Part shown: piece after piece, positions 54,564 to 63,646 of the stretch
Position numbering within the stretch: the first letter of the stretch is position 1
How the letters are laid out: every line of letters begins with the position of its first letter
Assembly (NCBI GenBank): GCA_040387755.1
Contig: JAZKDB010000002.1
Location: forward strand, 1,736,001-1,800,000
DNA: 64,000 nucleotides
Direction of reading: 5' to 3'
Origin: Rurimicrobium sp040387755
GTDB lineage: Bacteria; Bacteroidota; Bacteroidia; Chitinophagales; Chitinophagaceae
Made by a program: the position numbers and the translations under genes
Notes under the pieces: generated by a model
What the model saw: only the letters and a program-made list of their open reading frames with translations
What the model was told of the DNA's origin: nothing
Database searches by the model: none

Positions 54564-55844
54564 ATGAAAAATGCGTCTATACGGCTGATTATGATTCTGG
54601 CATTGGTCGTCTCTGCCGGCATTATTATTACTCAAAGTTATTGGGTGCGTCGTGCTTATGCGCTTCAGGAAACCGAATTCAATTTTAATGTCAACAAAGC
54701 GTTATCCAAAGTTGCTCAAGATGTAATGACTTTGAAAGAAGTGCAATTACCCAATTACAGTCCTGTAGAAAAAATTACAGATGATTACTATGTGGTGCAG
54801 GTGAATGTATATATCGAGCAGACCATATTACAACATTATCTGGAAGCTGCTTTTGCCAAACAAAATCTGGTCACTGATTTTCAGTTTGGCTTATACGATT
54901 GTATGAGCGAAAAGGTAAACTATCAGGATTGGGTGCAGGTAGCTGGTGGCGATAAAAAACCATTCAAACTGGTTGAATTTCCAAACATAAAAAGGGAAAA
55001 TTATTATTTCGGAGTTTATTTCCCTTATCGTCAGCAATTGCTCACCTCGCAAATGAGCCTTTGGTTTATTTCTTCTGCAGTACTTATTTGTGTAATTGTA
55101 TTTCTGGGTTATTTGTTGTTTATCATTCTCAAACAAAAAAGACTGAGTGAGGTACAGAAGAACTTTGTAAATAATATGACCCACGAATTGAAAACACCAT
55201 TGGCCTCTATTCAAATGAGCGCTTCGGTATTACGCGACGAGGATATTATTAATAAACCTCAACGGCTACGCAGTTATGCAGACATTATATTAAAAGAAAG
55301 TACACAGCTGAGTGCTCAGGTTGAACGTGTATTACAAATGGCACAATCGGATAAAGGTAAAATGGTGTTGCAGAAGGAGAAAATTGTCTGGCAGGATATT
55401 TTGCACAACGTGAAAAACAGTTTTGACAATCTGGTATTGAGCAAAAATGGAAGTATTACTCTAATGATGCCCGAAATGGAAGTCCTATTTATGGGAGACC
55501 GTCTGCATCTGATGAATGTTATCAGTAATCTGGTGGACAACGCCATAAAATATTGCGAAACAAGTCCTGATATTGTAATCTGCTTAAAAACTGAAGAGAA
55601 TAGAATCTTAATATCTGTGGCCGATAATGGCATTGGGATTGATAAAAAATACCACAAGCATCTGTTCAAGAAGTTTTATCGGGTGCCAACAGGAAATGTA
55701 CATAACGTAAAAGGTTTCGGGCTGGGGCTCAATTATGTGATGAGTATTACTAAATTACATTTCGGTAACGTTTCATTTTTTAGCGAAATATCAAAAGGCA
55801 CTATATTTACTTTAAGTTTTCCTATTTATGGCCAAAACATCTAA
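54564..55844 (+). CDS. Sensor histidine kinase
   Basis: This 426-residue inner-membrane kinase has two hydrophobic helices (about 6-24 and 165-190) flanking a periplasmic sensor of about 140 residues. The dimerisation/phosphoacceptor box follows with His207 in NNMTHELKTPLASIQMSA. The ATPase domain has DNAIKYC (N box), VADNGIGID (G1) and GFGLGLNYV (G2). The arrangement is like RprX of Bacteroides. Its response regulator follows three bases after the stop. The signal it senses cannot be told. Confidence 0.93.
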   Translation: MKNASIRLIMILALVVSAGIIITQSYWVRRAYALQETEFNFNVNKALSKVAQDVMTLKEVQLPNYSPVEKITDDYYVVQVNVYIEQTILQHYLEAAFAKQNLVTDFQFGLYDCMSEKVNYQDWVQVAGGDKKPFKLVEFPNIKRENYYFGVYFPYRQQLLTSQMSLWFISSAVLICVIVFLGYLLFIILKQKRLSEVQKNFVNNMTHELKTPLASIQMSASVLRDEDIINKPQRLRSYADIILKESTQLSAQVERVLQMAQSDKGKMVLQKEKIVWQDILHNVKNSFDNLVLSKNGSITLMMPEMEVLFMGDRLHLMNVISNLVDNAIKYCETSPDIVICLKTEENRILISVADNGIGIDKKYHKHLFKKFYRVPTGNVHNVKGFGLGLNYVMSITKLHFGNVSFFSEISKGTIFTLSFPIYGQNI

Positions 55845-55847
55845 GCT

Positions 55848-56540
55848 ATGATAACACCTAAAGCAAAAGTATTATTAGTAGAAGATGACGCTTCAATAGC
55901 CTTCATCGTAAAAGATAACCTTGAAGAAAATGGATATGAAGTTGTGTATTGTGTGGATGGAGAGACCGGCTGGCAACAATTTATGCGAAATACTTTTGAC
56001 ATTTGCCTGTTGGACGTTATGTTACCAAAGAAAGATGGACTTGCGCTGGCTGCTCAGATTCGTAAAAAAAACGAAACTATACCCATTCTGTTGCTTACGG
56101 CCTTAGGAAGTCATGAGTCAAAAATTTCCGGATTCCAGAAAGGGGTGGACGATTACATTACAAAGCCTTTCAATATGCAGGAATTGTTGCTGCGTATGGA
56201 GGTTTTCTTAAAACGAACTCAAAAAAAGCAGGCGGAAATGACAGAACCTGTAAATATTGGTTCACTAGCATTCGATTTTAATAATCTACAACTTAAGACT
56301 TCGGCAGAGACGATACAATTAACCCAGAGAGAGGCAGAACTATTTAAATACTTCTATCAAAATAGCAATAAGGTTTTAAAGAGAGAAGATATTCTTACAG
56401 AAATATGGGGTAAGGATGATTATTTTCTTGGGCGTAGTATGGATGTTTTTATTACCAAACTCCGAAAATACATTAAAGGTCAGGATGGAATTGAAATTCA
56501 AACCATTCACGGAGTAGGTTTTAAGATGGTTGTTATTTAA
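55848..56540 (+). CDS. OmpR-family response regulator
   Basis: This 230-residue regulator has a receiver domain with the acidic pair Glu12-Asp13-Asp14, phosphoacceptor Asp56 in DICLLDVMLPKKDG, and Lys in DDYITKPFN. An OmpR-type winged helix (LTQREAELFKYF ... SMDVFITKLRKYIKG) follows. It works with the kinase just upstream. The OmpA-like lipoprotein gene begins 28 bases later in the same direction and may be a member or a target of the unit. Confidence 0.95.
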   Translation: MITPKAKVLLVEDDASIAFIVKDNLEENGYEVVYCVDGETGWQQFMRNTFDICLLDVMLPKKDGLALAAQIRKKNETIPILLLTALGSHESKISGFQKGVDDYITKPFNMQELLLRMEVFLKRTQKKQAEMTEPVNIGSLAFDFNNLQLKTSAETIQLTQREAELFKYFYQNSNKVLKREDILTEIWGKDDYFLGRSMDVFITKLRKYIKGQDGIEIQTIHGVGFKMVVI

Positions 56541-56568
56541 CTTTGTTCGAAATTGCACATTGAAAAGA

Positions 56569-57078
56569 ATGAGAAGGAACATATTATTAGCTTTTATTGT
56601 GTTTTTTAGTGTGCAAGCGCTCGTCTCCTCTTGTGGTATTATACACAATAAGAAAATGTACATGCGGAGAACCTATAAAAAAATCAGCAAGTCCGTTAAA
56701 GAGGCAGAAGTAACCAATCTGAATGATACAGTAAAAGTTCTTTTCCCTTCCAACCTGATGTTTGCTGTAGATAGCTTTTCAATTTCAAAAGAACTTCTGC
56801 CAACCATTGAGCGATTTGCCAATGTGCTCAATAAATTTGACAAAACTGCCATACTCATTACCGGATATACAGACTCTTTAGGTACCGAGGAGTATAATAA
56901 TAACTTATCTTCTTTGCGTGCAAATACCGCTAAAAATGCGCTTCAAAATTACAATGTCCTTCAGTCAAGAATTAATACATGGGGTATGGGTGAAAGGCAT
57001 CCAATAAGCTCGAATCTTACTGAAGCAGGCAGAGCCAAAAACCGTAGAGTCGAGTTTGTGATTCTATATAAGGATTAA
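56569..57078 (+). CDS. OmpA-family lipoprotein (Pal-like)
   Basis: This 169-residue protein has a lipoprotein signal (LAFIVFFSVQALVSSCG) and a C-terminal OmpA/MotB domain with TGYTDSLGTEEYNNNLSSLR and GRAKNRRVEFVI, which binds peptidoglycan. About 50 residues of linker join the two. It should tether outer membrane and cell wall. A start at 56530 would add 13 residues before the signal and overlap the regulator gene; 56569 is preferred. Terminator at 57117. Confidence 0.87.
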   Translation: MRRNILLAFIVFFSVQALVSSCGIIHNKKMYMRRTYKKISKSVKEAEVTNLNDTVKVLFPSNLMFAVDSFSISKELLPTIERFANVLNKFDKTAILITGYTDSLGTEEYNNNLSSLRANTAKNALQNYNVLQSRINTWGMGERHPISSNLTEAGRAKNRRVEFVILYKD

Positions 57079-57116
57079 AGCAAATAACCTTTAATCTCTG
57101 GTTTTTCCCCATTGTC

Positions 57117-57145
57117 AAAAAATCATCTAAATCAGATGATTTTTT
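57117..57145. terminator. Hairpin terminator after the OmpA-family gene
   Basis: Perfect 12-base arms (57117-57128 and 57134-57145) enclose a five-base loop and are followed by more T. It lies 38 bases past the stop and closes the ruvC/two-component/OmpA unit. Confidence 0.85.
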
Positions 57146-57285
57146 TTGTTAGAACAAAATTGACAGGGTAGAAAACGCGCTTTGACCTACCAGGATAAAA
57201 AAGCAAGTCAACAAATTCCCGCCCCGAATTTTATTTAAATTTTTAGTCAAAGTCTATACTTTTTCGTGGGTTTTTGCCTTTCACT

Positions 57286-57315
57286 ACCGTTTATGTGGTT
57301 TTTAATACCGTTTAT
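57286..57315 (+). promoter_or_regulatory. LytTR-type direct-repeat operator
   Basis: ACCGTTTAT occurs at 57286-57294 and again at 57307-57315, exactly 12 bases apart and in the same orientation. This fits the published consensus for LytTR/AlgR regulators: two direct repeats [TA][AC][CA]GTTN[AG][TG] with a 12-13 base spacer. Similarity extends past the core (GTTTTT after each). A TACATTTC box follows at 57354-57361. The ATG of the T9SS protein gene is at 57454. The 300-base spacer around it has no gene. Confidence 0.6.
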
Positions 57316-57453
57316 ATAGTTTTTTAGCAAAATAACAAGCCTATGCATAGATTTACATTTCGGCCAAATAAAATAATTATTTTTTACCAACGAAAATTAT
57401 TTTAACAACGTCTTCATTTATTCTAGTAATTCATTTTTAAAACTCTATCAATC

Positions 57454-59634
57454 ATGAAAAAATACAAACTGTTCATTCTTTTTACGGCTCTGATTTGCTT
57501 TTTCTTTATACAAAAAATGAAAGCGCAAATTACATCCGTTAGTATAAATAAATTGGGCTCGGTTATCGACTCGATAAGCTATTCTTGTGTTCCTTCGGGA
57601 ATGCCTCTATACAACGTCTATGGCACAGTAACAGGTACATTGTCCCCCACTGGTGGTGACTCGGTAACTGTTAAATTTTTTTTTGGCGATGGCACAAGTG
57701 AAACATATAAATCGAGAATTGATACAGGAAAGAACTTTTATGCTTATAAATACTTGCCAAAAACTTATACTGTAGCTGGCAGCTATACAACCAAAGTGGT
57801 TGTAACAGCAGCAAGTGGTGTTAAAGATTCTATGATTTCTACACCTTTTACTGTTTCGGCATCAACAGGAATTGTTAAAACAAAATTTTACTCCTCTGCG
57901 GGTTTCGATACCACCAAACCATTATGTAAGCTACCAATTGAATACTATTACATGCTTAGAGCTTCTGTCGATAGTGGCTGCTTAAGTATTGTTGACACAG
58001 CTTTTATAAATATAAACTTCGGAGATGGTTCAGATTCCACTTTCAAAATTACAATTCTCCCTGGCAGCACTTGGTATGGCCCACTAAGTTCTAGCAAACA
58101 TGTCTACTCTTTGGCTGGTGCTTATACTCCACGAACTACTGTGAGTTTTGCATTCAGCACAGCTAAAGATACTGCATATTTGACCCCATTTACTTTAAGC
58201 GACAGCTGTGCCACTATAAAAGGTGTTCTATACTTAGATGACAACAAAAACTGTGTAAAAAATACGGGCGAATCAGGAGTATGGTATGTGCCTATCCGTG
58301 TTATCAATGCCGTTACAGGTGATACATCTTATGCCTATAAATTGTCGGATACTGCTGGCAATTATTCTTTAGATTTACCCGCCGGGACTTATAATATATA
58401 TCCGATGGTTAACAGGACATATTTCGGTTGGTCCTACTCTTCAAAAGGAGATACATTAAAACCAACCTGTCCTACATCAGGCTCTGCAACACTTACTGTT
58501 GCCCCTATGACAAGCTATACACGCGATTTTGCTTATGAATGTACCCCTGTCAGCTCTTTTGATGCTTCTGTATCCGTTTCTTCCAACTGTTATGTTCCCG
58601 GTGACACTTCGGTAATGAAAGTATGGGCCGGTGATTGGTGGAAAGTATATTTTTACAACTGCCTGAGCCTAACCTCTACTGTAACACTTACCCTAGACTC
58701 AAAACTTAACTATACTGGTCACCTCGATGGTAAAGCTCCGACAAGTATTGTGGGCAAAGTCATTAGCTGGAATCTGAGTGGTAAAGATTTGGCATATTTT
58801 AATAGCCGAGTAAAGGTAGGGGTAGCAACAACGGCAACACTGGGTGACACACTTCGCAGTACAGCCTACGTAGCGCCTGCCACTGGCGTTACCGACCCGG
58901 TAACGACAAATAACACCTATGTATATAGCCGAGAGGTTGTAAGTGCATTTGACCCTAATATGAAAGAAGCATCACCAAGTGGTAAAGGAAAGGAAGGCTT
59001 TATCGGTAAAAACACAGCAATGACCTATACCATCCATTTCCAGAATACAGGAACAGCTCCTGCCCGCAACATTACCGTTATTGATACGCTTGAAAGCGAT
59101 TTAGCTTCCTCCAGTTTCCATATGCTGACCAGTACACACAATGCAACAGTCTATCAGGAAGGAAGGATAGTAAAATTCCGCTTTAATAACATTTATCTGC
59201 CCGATAGCGGAAGCAATTACTACGGCAGTATGGGTTCTGTTACCTTTGGTATCTTACCTGTACGTGATTTAGTAGCCGGTACCGAAATCAAAAACCGAGC
59301 AGGTATTTATTTCGATTATAATGACCCGATTATCACCAACTATGCGCTCAATACTATTGACAACACTACCAATATTCAGTACATCAATTCTGGTAATCTT
59401 ATTGCAACTATCTATCCTAACCCAGCCAATACGGAGCTGAATATTAAAGTTGATAACAACATCAATTATTCGGTGAATATGATAGATATGATGGGCAGGA
59501 CTGTAGCTTTTGAAAACAGTACTAATGGATTAGTAGTGATTCCTACCCAAAACTTGGGAAGCGGTACTTACCTTGTTTACATCAGAGACGAAAAGGGTAA
59601 TCAACTCAGTGCCAAAATACTTGTTAAACATTAA
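57454..59634 (+). CDS. PKD/SdrD-like T9SS-secreted protein (726 residues)
   Basis: A signal peptide (about 25 residues, ending KMKAQ) is followed by two PKD-like domains (FFGDGTSETY and NFGDGSDSTF). Next come a Cna-B/SdrD-like domain with a calcium-type loop (GVLYLDDNKNCVKNTGESGV), a DUF11/DUF7619-type repeat (TYTIHFQNTGTAPARNITVIDTLES) and a type A sorting domain (ATIYPNPANTELNI ... LVYIRDEKGNQLSAKILVKH). This is a surface adhesin-like architecture. The long leader region with the LytTR-type repeat suggests dedicated control. Terminator at 59656. Confidence 0.88.
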   Translation: MKKYKLFILFTALICFFFIQKMKAQITSVSINKLGSVIDSISYSCVPSGMPLYNVYGTVTGTLSPTGGDSVTVKFFFGDGTSETYKSRIDTGKNFYAYKYLPKTYTVAGSYTTKVVVTAASGVKDSMISTPFTVSASTGIVKTKFYSSAGFDTTKPLCKLPIEYYYMLRASVDSGCLSIVDTAFININFGDGSDSTFKITILPGSTWYGPLSSSKHVYSLAGAYTPRTTVSFAFSTAKDTAYLTPFTLSDSCATIKGVLYLDDNKNCVKNTGESGVWYVPIRVINAVTGDTSYAYKLSDTAGNYSLDLPAGTYNIYPMVNRTYFGWSYSSKGDTLKPTCPTSGSATLTVAPMTSYTRDFAYECTPVSSFDASVSVSSNCYVPGDTSVMKVWAGDWWKVYFYNCLSLTSTVTLTLDSKLNYTGHLDGKAPTSIVGKVISWNLSGKDLAYFNSRVKVGVATTATLGDTLRSTAYVAPATGVTDPVTTNNTYVYSREVVSAFDPNMKEASPSGKGKEGFIGKNTAMTYTIHFQNTGTAPARNITVIDTLESDLASSSFHMLTSTHNATVYQEGRIVKFRFNNIYLPDSGSNYYGSMGSVTFGILPVRDLVAGTEIKNRAGIYFDYNDPIITNYALNTIDNTTNIQYINSGNLIATIYPNPANTELNIKVDNNINYSVNMIDMMGRTVAFENSTNGLVVIPTQNLGSGTYLVYIRDEKGNQLSAKILVKH

Positions 59635-59655
59635 TTTCTTTGTTTTTAATTTTAG

Positions 59656-59687
59656 AAAAAACCACCTCAAAATAGAGGTGGTTTTTT
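59656..59687. terminator. Hairpin terminator after the PKD/T9SS gene
   Basis: Perfect 13-base arms (59656-59668 and 59675-59687) enclose six bases. On the + strand the right arm ends in a T run, as expected for ending the gene at 59634. The same stem overlaps the last codons of a possible gene on the minus strand. Confidence 0.88.
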
Positions 59688-60116
59688 TATTGTTGTATTC
59701 CAGGCAAAGTTTCGAAAAAATGATCGAAGGGAATGTATTGAAAATCCTTTTCGGTATATTTTTTTGTTGATTTGTTTCCAGTGATGAATCCGAGGAAAAT
59801 TGGTGTATTTAAGTTCTTCGCTCCAAGATAGATAGATGTAATTGGGTTTAATTTTAGGATTAAGTAGGGCTGAAGACAGGCTCTCCATATTTTTTAGAGA
59901 ACTTAATGGCAATGGGTGATGCCCATAGCTTGGAATATAGGTCAGTGTTATTGGATTGTATGTGCGCAAATTGCAGTTGACAATCGGTCTTTTGTAAGTC
60001 GTAATAATTTGAGAGTCGCAACGTCTGTCTCTGTTCCATAAACCTCCTTGTTTTTGCCCCTTCACCGTTGGCAAAAAGAACAAAGCAGAAAACAATATGG
60101 CGAGGAGTTTTTTCAT
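59667..60116 (-). CDS. Possible secreted protein of unknown family (149 residues)
   Basis: The frame starts with a convincing signal peptide (MKKLLAILFSALFFLPTVKGQ), then a basic, aromatic-rich mature part of about 128 residues with a few His and Ser runs. No family recognised. The last residues (KKPPLF) and the stop are encoded by one arm of the terminator of the neighbouring gene, which is odd and suggests either a tight overlap or loss of an earlier stop. The start at 60125 adds three residues and is less likely. Only the signal peptide supports it strongly. Confidence 0.5.
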   Translation of the reverse strand: MKKLLAILFSALFFLPTVKGQKQGGLWNRDRRCDSQIITTYKRPIVNCNLRTYNPITLTYIPSYGHHPLPLSSLKNMESLSSALLNPKIKPNYIYLSWSEELKYTNFPRIHHWKQINKKIYRKGFSIHSLRSFFRNFAWNTTIKKPPLF

Positions 60117-60167
60117 AAAAACCATACAAATATAGACTAATTTATACCGGAGGTAGTCTGCCCAATA

Positions 60168-60260
60168 GAAAGACTAAAGCTGACGGGCACAGGATGGAAC
60201 GGATAGCCCACAGCGCAGCGAGGACTTGGAGTGACAGCCTGAACCAAAGCTCAATAGCAG
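60168..60260. repeat. GC-rich intergenic element, possible dispersed repeat
   Basis: Around GGATAGCCCACAGCGCAGCG the sequence is much richer in G and C than the surrounding spacers. It resembles, from memory, an element found in intergenic regions of other Bacteroidota genomes. No second copy occurs in this window and no frame is convincing. Confidence 0.35.
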
Positions 60261-60307
60261 CTTTTAGTTGAGTGCCCCATAATTTTCTGCATAAAGTGTG
60301 GCGCACA

Positions 60308-60339
60308 AAAAATGCACCACGAATTTGTGGTGCATTTTT
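60308..60339. terminator. Hairpin terminator after the M16 peptidase gene
   Basis: Perfect 13-base arms (60308-60320 and 60327-60339) enclose GAATTT. It lies 35 bases beyond the peptidase stop. The A run on its outer left side gives a U run on the minus-strand RNA. Confidence 0.87.
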
Positions 60340-60374
60340 GTAAATGGGGTATTCTTTTCGGTAAAGAATAAATA

Positions 60375-63185
60375 CTATTTGCTGCTTGCAGTTGCAGGCA
60401 TCATTAATGCGTGCAGTACATTCGAAGAGCTTAAGTATTTATTTGCAGCTTCGGTAAGCATAGCAGGTGTAACAGCTTTTACACGTGCTTCATAATTATT
60501 GATATTTTCTGTAGGCAAACCATACTGTTGGTATTTGCTCATTGTGCCCAACCAGAAACCATTGGTTTGTTTACCTGCTTTAAATTTCTGAATAGCAGTT
60601 TCTGTAGCTTTTGACAGTTCATCAGCTTTGATATTTCCTGCTTTTTTTGTGTCATTAACGATTTCCCAGAAAGCTACCTGAACTTTCTCTGCATTTTCCG
60701 GTCCGCATGGCAAATAGCTTTGCATCATAAAGCGCTCTTTAGGATATTTAGACAACCGCAATCCTACACCACCACCGTAGATAGCGCTCATTTTTTCGCG
60801 GATGATGTCAGTGATACGATTGTCAATTACTTCTTTCAACATAGCCAATACCAGCTCGTCCTGTTGGTTGTAAGCTGTATTAAAATAGCTCATTTCGTTC
60901 ACCATGCTTTTTGGTTCATCACCAACTTTTACCGTAAACTTATTATCGCCTTTTACCAATTCAATACCCAGGTCTTTGCTTTTGTTTCCCACATCTTCTT
61001 TACCCAAACCACCAATATATTTTTCTACCAATGGTTTAAATTCGGCTTCAGGGATACTACCAACAAAGAAATAATTCATACCGTTGGCAGAGTTAAAACG
61101 TTTGTTGTAGAAGGATACCGCATTATTAAGGTTGATGGCATCAAAATCACTTGGATCGGGGATTTGCTTCATTCGTGGGCTATTGCCGTACATAAAGTTG
61201 TTTAACGTATCTCCAAAATAACTTTGAGGGTCAGATTTCATCTGAGCAATCATTTGCATTTGTCTGTTTTTGAAAGATGCAAAAGCGGTTTCATCTATAC
61301 GTGGAGAAGTACTTTTGAGGTACAATAATTGCAATGCCGTTTCAAAATCTTTGATGCTGGAGCGGCCATTTACCATATCATTATTTAAATCTACAATTGT
61401 AGAAACGCTGGCAATTTTCCCTGTCATGAATTTTTGCAAATCTGTATTTGAAAATTCTCCGTAACCCATTTCATCTACAACATTGTTGCTATAGTCAGCG
61501 CTTTGAAAATCACTTCCTGAGTAAAGAGAAGAACCGCCAAAACGATATCCGGAAAATAAGATTTCGTCATTTTTAAGATCTGTTTTCTTGAACGTCACTT
61601 TTGCACCATTACTCAAAGTCCAGATAGTTGTTCCGATTTTAGCATCTTTTTCTTCTTTCACTACTTTACCTGCTACTGGCTCTTTAGTCAGTAATTTTGA
61701 AGGCAATGCTTTTTCTGCATAAGCTACCACTTCTGATTTCAAGCTATTGTCTACATAAGATTTCAAATCTGCATCTGTAGGTAGGTTGTCTGCTGTTTTA
61801 GTAGTCACTAGAGCAAAGTAAGTTTTGTCAATACCAATTTCTTCTTTGATTTTATTTACTTCTTCAAGTGTAATTTTTGACAGATTGTTTTTAATCAGAT
61901 TATACTCCCACTCGATACCTGGTGCAGGCTCGTTGGTAAGGAAATGGCGAACCAATTCATCAACACGGATTCTTGATTCTGTTTTATCTCTTTCATTGTA
62001 AGATTTCTCGTAATTGGCCATCAATGAGGCTTTCGCGCGATCAAATTCTGCAGCAGTAAAACCAAATTTTTTGATTTTTAAAGATTCTTTTACCAAAGCT
62101 TCAGTTGCGTCTTTGATTTTATCATTACCACAAACTGCAAACAATTGGAAGTTTTCCCAACCGCGTGCCCATCCACCCTGGATGCCACCAAAACTAAAAA
62201 TGAAAGGAGGGTTTGCAGAATTTTTCAATTCTTCGAAACGTGCAGAAATCATGGCGTTAAACAATGATTGTTTCGTGTCTTCCATGTATGCTCCAACTGT
62301 TGTAGCAGAAGTTTTTCTTTTACTGTTGCCAATAATTTGCACAACCGTATAAGGAGCCTCTTTATCGCTTAATACCATTGCTTTGCTGGCTGTACGCTCA
62401 GGCACTTCATAATATTCAGGTCTCGGTCTTGGGTTTGCAGGATTTTTAAATCCGCTGAACTTTTCTTTAATCAGGCGTTCTGCTTCTGCAGGTTCAATAT
62501 CACCTACTACCATTACAGCCTGCAGATTTGGGCGATACCAATCACGGTGGAAACGTTTAATTACATCATGTTTAAAATTTTTCAACAAATCATCATCACC
62601 AATAGGCAAACGCTTTGCATAGCGCGAACCGTTTAAATATTCCGGTAACCATTTTTTCATCATTCTGTCATCAGCTCCTTTACCCAGACGGCTTTCTTCA
62701 AGTACTACATTACGCTCTTTGTCTATCTCTTCATTCTCTAATAATGCCGCACCGCTCCAGTCTGCAATAATTTGAAAACCCTGATCAATTTTCTTCTTGT
62801 CTTCAGCAGGAATTGGAAGGATATATACAGTTTCATCAAAACTGGTGTATGCATTAAGGTCAGCACCAAACTCAACTCCTATACTTTGAAGGTAATGTAC
62901 TACTTCGTTTTTAGGGAAATTTTTCAAACCATTAAAATTCATATGCTCCATTAAATGCGCCAAACCCAATTGGTCATCATCTTCCTGAATTGCACCGGCA
63001 TTCACTACCATTCGTAGTTCAATTTTCTTTTCGGGCTTTTTGTTTTGAATAATATAATACTTCAGGCCATTAGGCAATTGCCCTGTCTTGACCTTGCTGT
63101 CAAGAGGTATTTTTTCATTTTGTGCTACTGCGAGAAAGGGTAGCATCAGGCATATAAATGCCATAAGTTGCTTAAATAACTTCAT
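60375..63185 (-). CDS. M16 family zinc metallopeptidase (insulinase type)
   Basis: This 936-residue protein has a signal peptide (MKLFKQLMAFICLMLPFLAVAQ), so it works in the periplasm or is exported. The first M16 domain has the inverted zinc site His77-Leu-Met-Glu80-His81 in GLAHLMEHMNF and the third-ligand region NVVLEESRLG. The second half is a catalytically empty M16 domain (NEMSYFNTAYNQQDELVLA), as in PqqL-type two-domain peptidases. In-frame codons up to 63221 (12 residues) lack signal character, so ATG 63185 is used. The gene is alone between two terminators; its substrate is unknown. Confidence 0.93.
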   Translation of the reverse strand: MKLFKQLMAFICLMLPFLAVAQNEKIPLDSKVKTGQLPNGLKYYIIQNKKPEKKIELRMVVNAGAIQEDDDQLGLAHLMEHMNFNGLKNFPKNEVVHYLQSIGVEFGADLNAYTSFDETVYILPIPAEDKKKIDQGFQIIADWSGAALLENEEIDKERNVVLEESRLGKGADDRMMKKWLPEYLNGSRYAKRLPIGDDDLLKNFKHDVIKRFHRDWYRPNLQAVMVVGDIEPAEAERLIKEKFSGFKNPANPRPRPEYYEVPERTASKAMVLSDKEAPYTVVQIIGNSKRKTSATTVGAYMEDTKQSLFNAMISARFEELKNSANPPFIFSFGGIQGGWARGWENFQLFAVCGNDKIKDATEALVKESLKIKKFGFTAAEFDRAKASLMANYEKSYNERDKTESRIRVDELVRHFLTNEPAPGIEWEYNLIKNNLSKITLEEVNKIKEEIGIDKTYFALVTTKTADNLPTDADLKSYVDNSLKSEVVAYAEKALPSKLLTKEPVAGKVVKEEKDAKIGTTIWTLSNGAKVTFKKTDLKNDEILFSGYRFGGSSLYSGSDFQSADYSNNVVDEMGYGEFSNTDLQKFMTGKIASVSTIVDLNNDMVNGRSSIKDFETALQLLYLKSTSPRIDETAFASFKNRQMQMIAQMKSDPQSYFGDTLNNFMYGNSPRMKQIPDPSDFDAINLNNAVSFYNKRFNSANGMNYFFVGSIPEAEFKPLVEKYIGGLGKEDVGNKSKDLGIELVKGDNKFTVKVGDEPKSMVNEMSYFNTAYNQQDELVLAMLKEVIDNRITDIIREKMSAIYGGGVGLRLSKYPKERFMMQSYLPCGPENAEKVQVAFWEIVNDTKKAGNIKADELSKATETAIQKFKAGKQTNGFWLGTMSKYQQYGLPTENINNYEARVKAVTPAMLTEAANKYLSSSNVLHALMMPATASSK

Positions 63186-63321
63186 AAGAATGATGATTTT
63201 AGGCAGCCAATTTACTAACAAAATTTGAATCCGGACAGAAATGCGTATTGCAAAATTTGATTATAACAATTTGCTATGATTTTTTCACTCAATCAATTCG
63301 ATAAGAATGAGCTAAAAAACA

Positions 63322-63351
63322 AATGCGCTACTTTTTGAAAAGCAGCGCATT
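63322..63351 (-). terminator. Terminator after DUF3098
   Basis: Fourteen-base arms (63322-63335 and 63338-63351) pair with one mismatch around two bases. On the minus strand it is followed by GTTTTTTAGC. It lies 25 bases past the DUF3098 stop and ends the ftsX unit. Confidence 0.82.
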
Positions 63352-63376
63352 CACTGTAAAATTAGATTCTACAATT

Positions 63377-63613
63377 CTATTTGTCTTTTTTGATAATAGC
63401 ATAAACCTCTACTGCAAGACCTAATAATATCAATATTGGTGCCAAAGTGATACGTCGGAAGCTATATACTTCTTCATAATTAAATTTGTGTGGGTCAGGG
63501 CTTTTGCCTCCTGCCATTAGTACAAGTCCAAGTAAAATAAAGGCTATGCCGATTAGCATCCATTTATAATTACTTTTATCAAATAAAAAATCTTGTTTTG
63601 AATTGCTGCTCAT
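63377..63613 (-). CDS. DUF3098 membrane protein
   Basis: This 78-residue protein has two hydrophobic helices (MLIGIAFILLGLVLMAG and LAPILILLGLAVEVYAII) joined by a short loop with the family motif SPDPHKFNYEEVYSFRRIT. DUF3098 proteins are known from Bacteroidota and usually lie right after ftsX, as here, 33 bases downstream. A role beside FtsX in the division or cell-wall hydrolase complex is inferred from this linkage only. Confidence 0.9.
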   Translation of the reverse strand: MSSNSKQDFLFDKSNYKWMLIGIAFILLGLVLMAGGKSPDPHKFNYEEVYSFRRITLAPILILLGLAVEVYAIIKKDK

Positions 63614-63646
63614 AAAAATTAGTTTTTAGGGTTACAATAGTAATGT

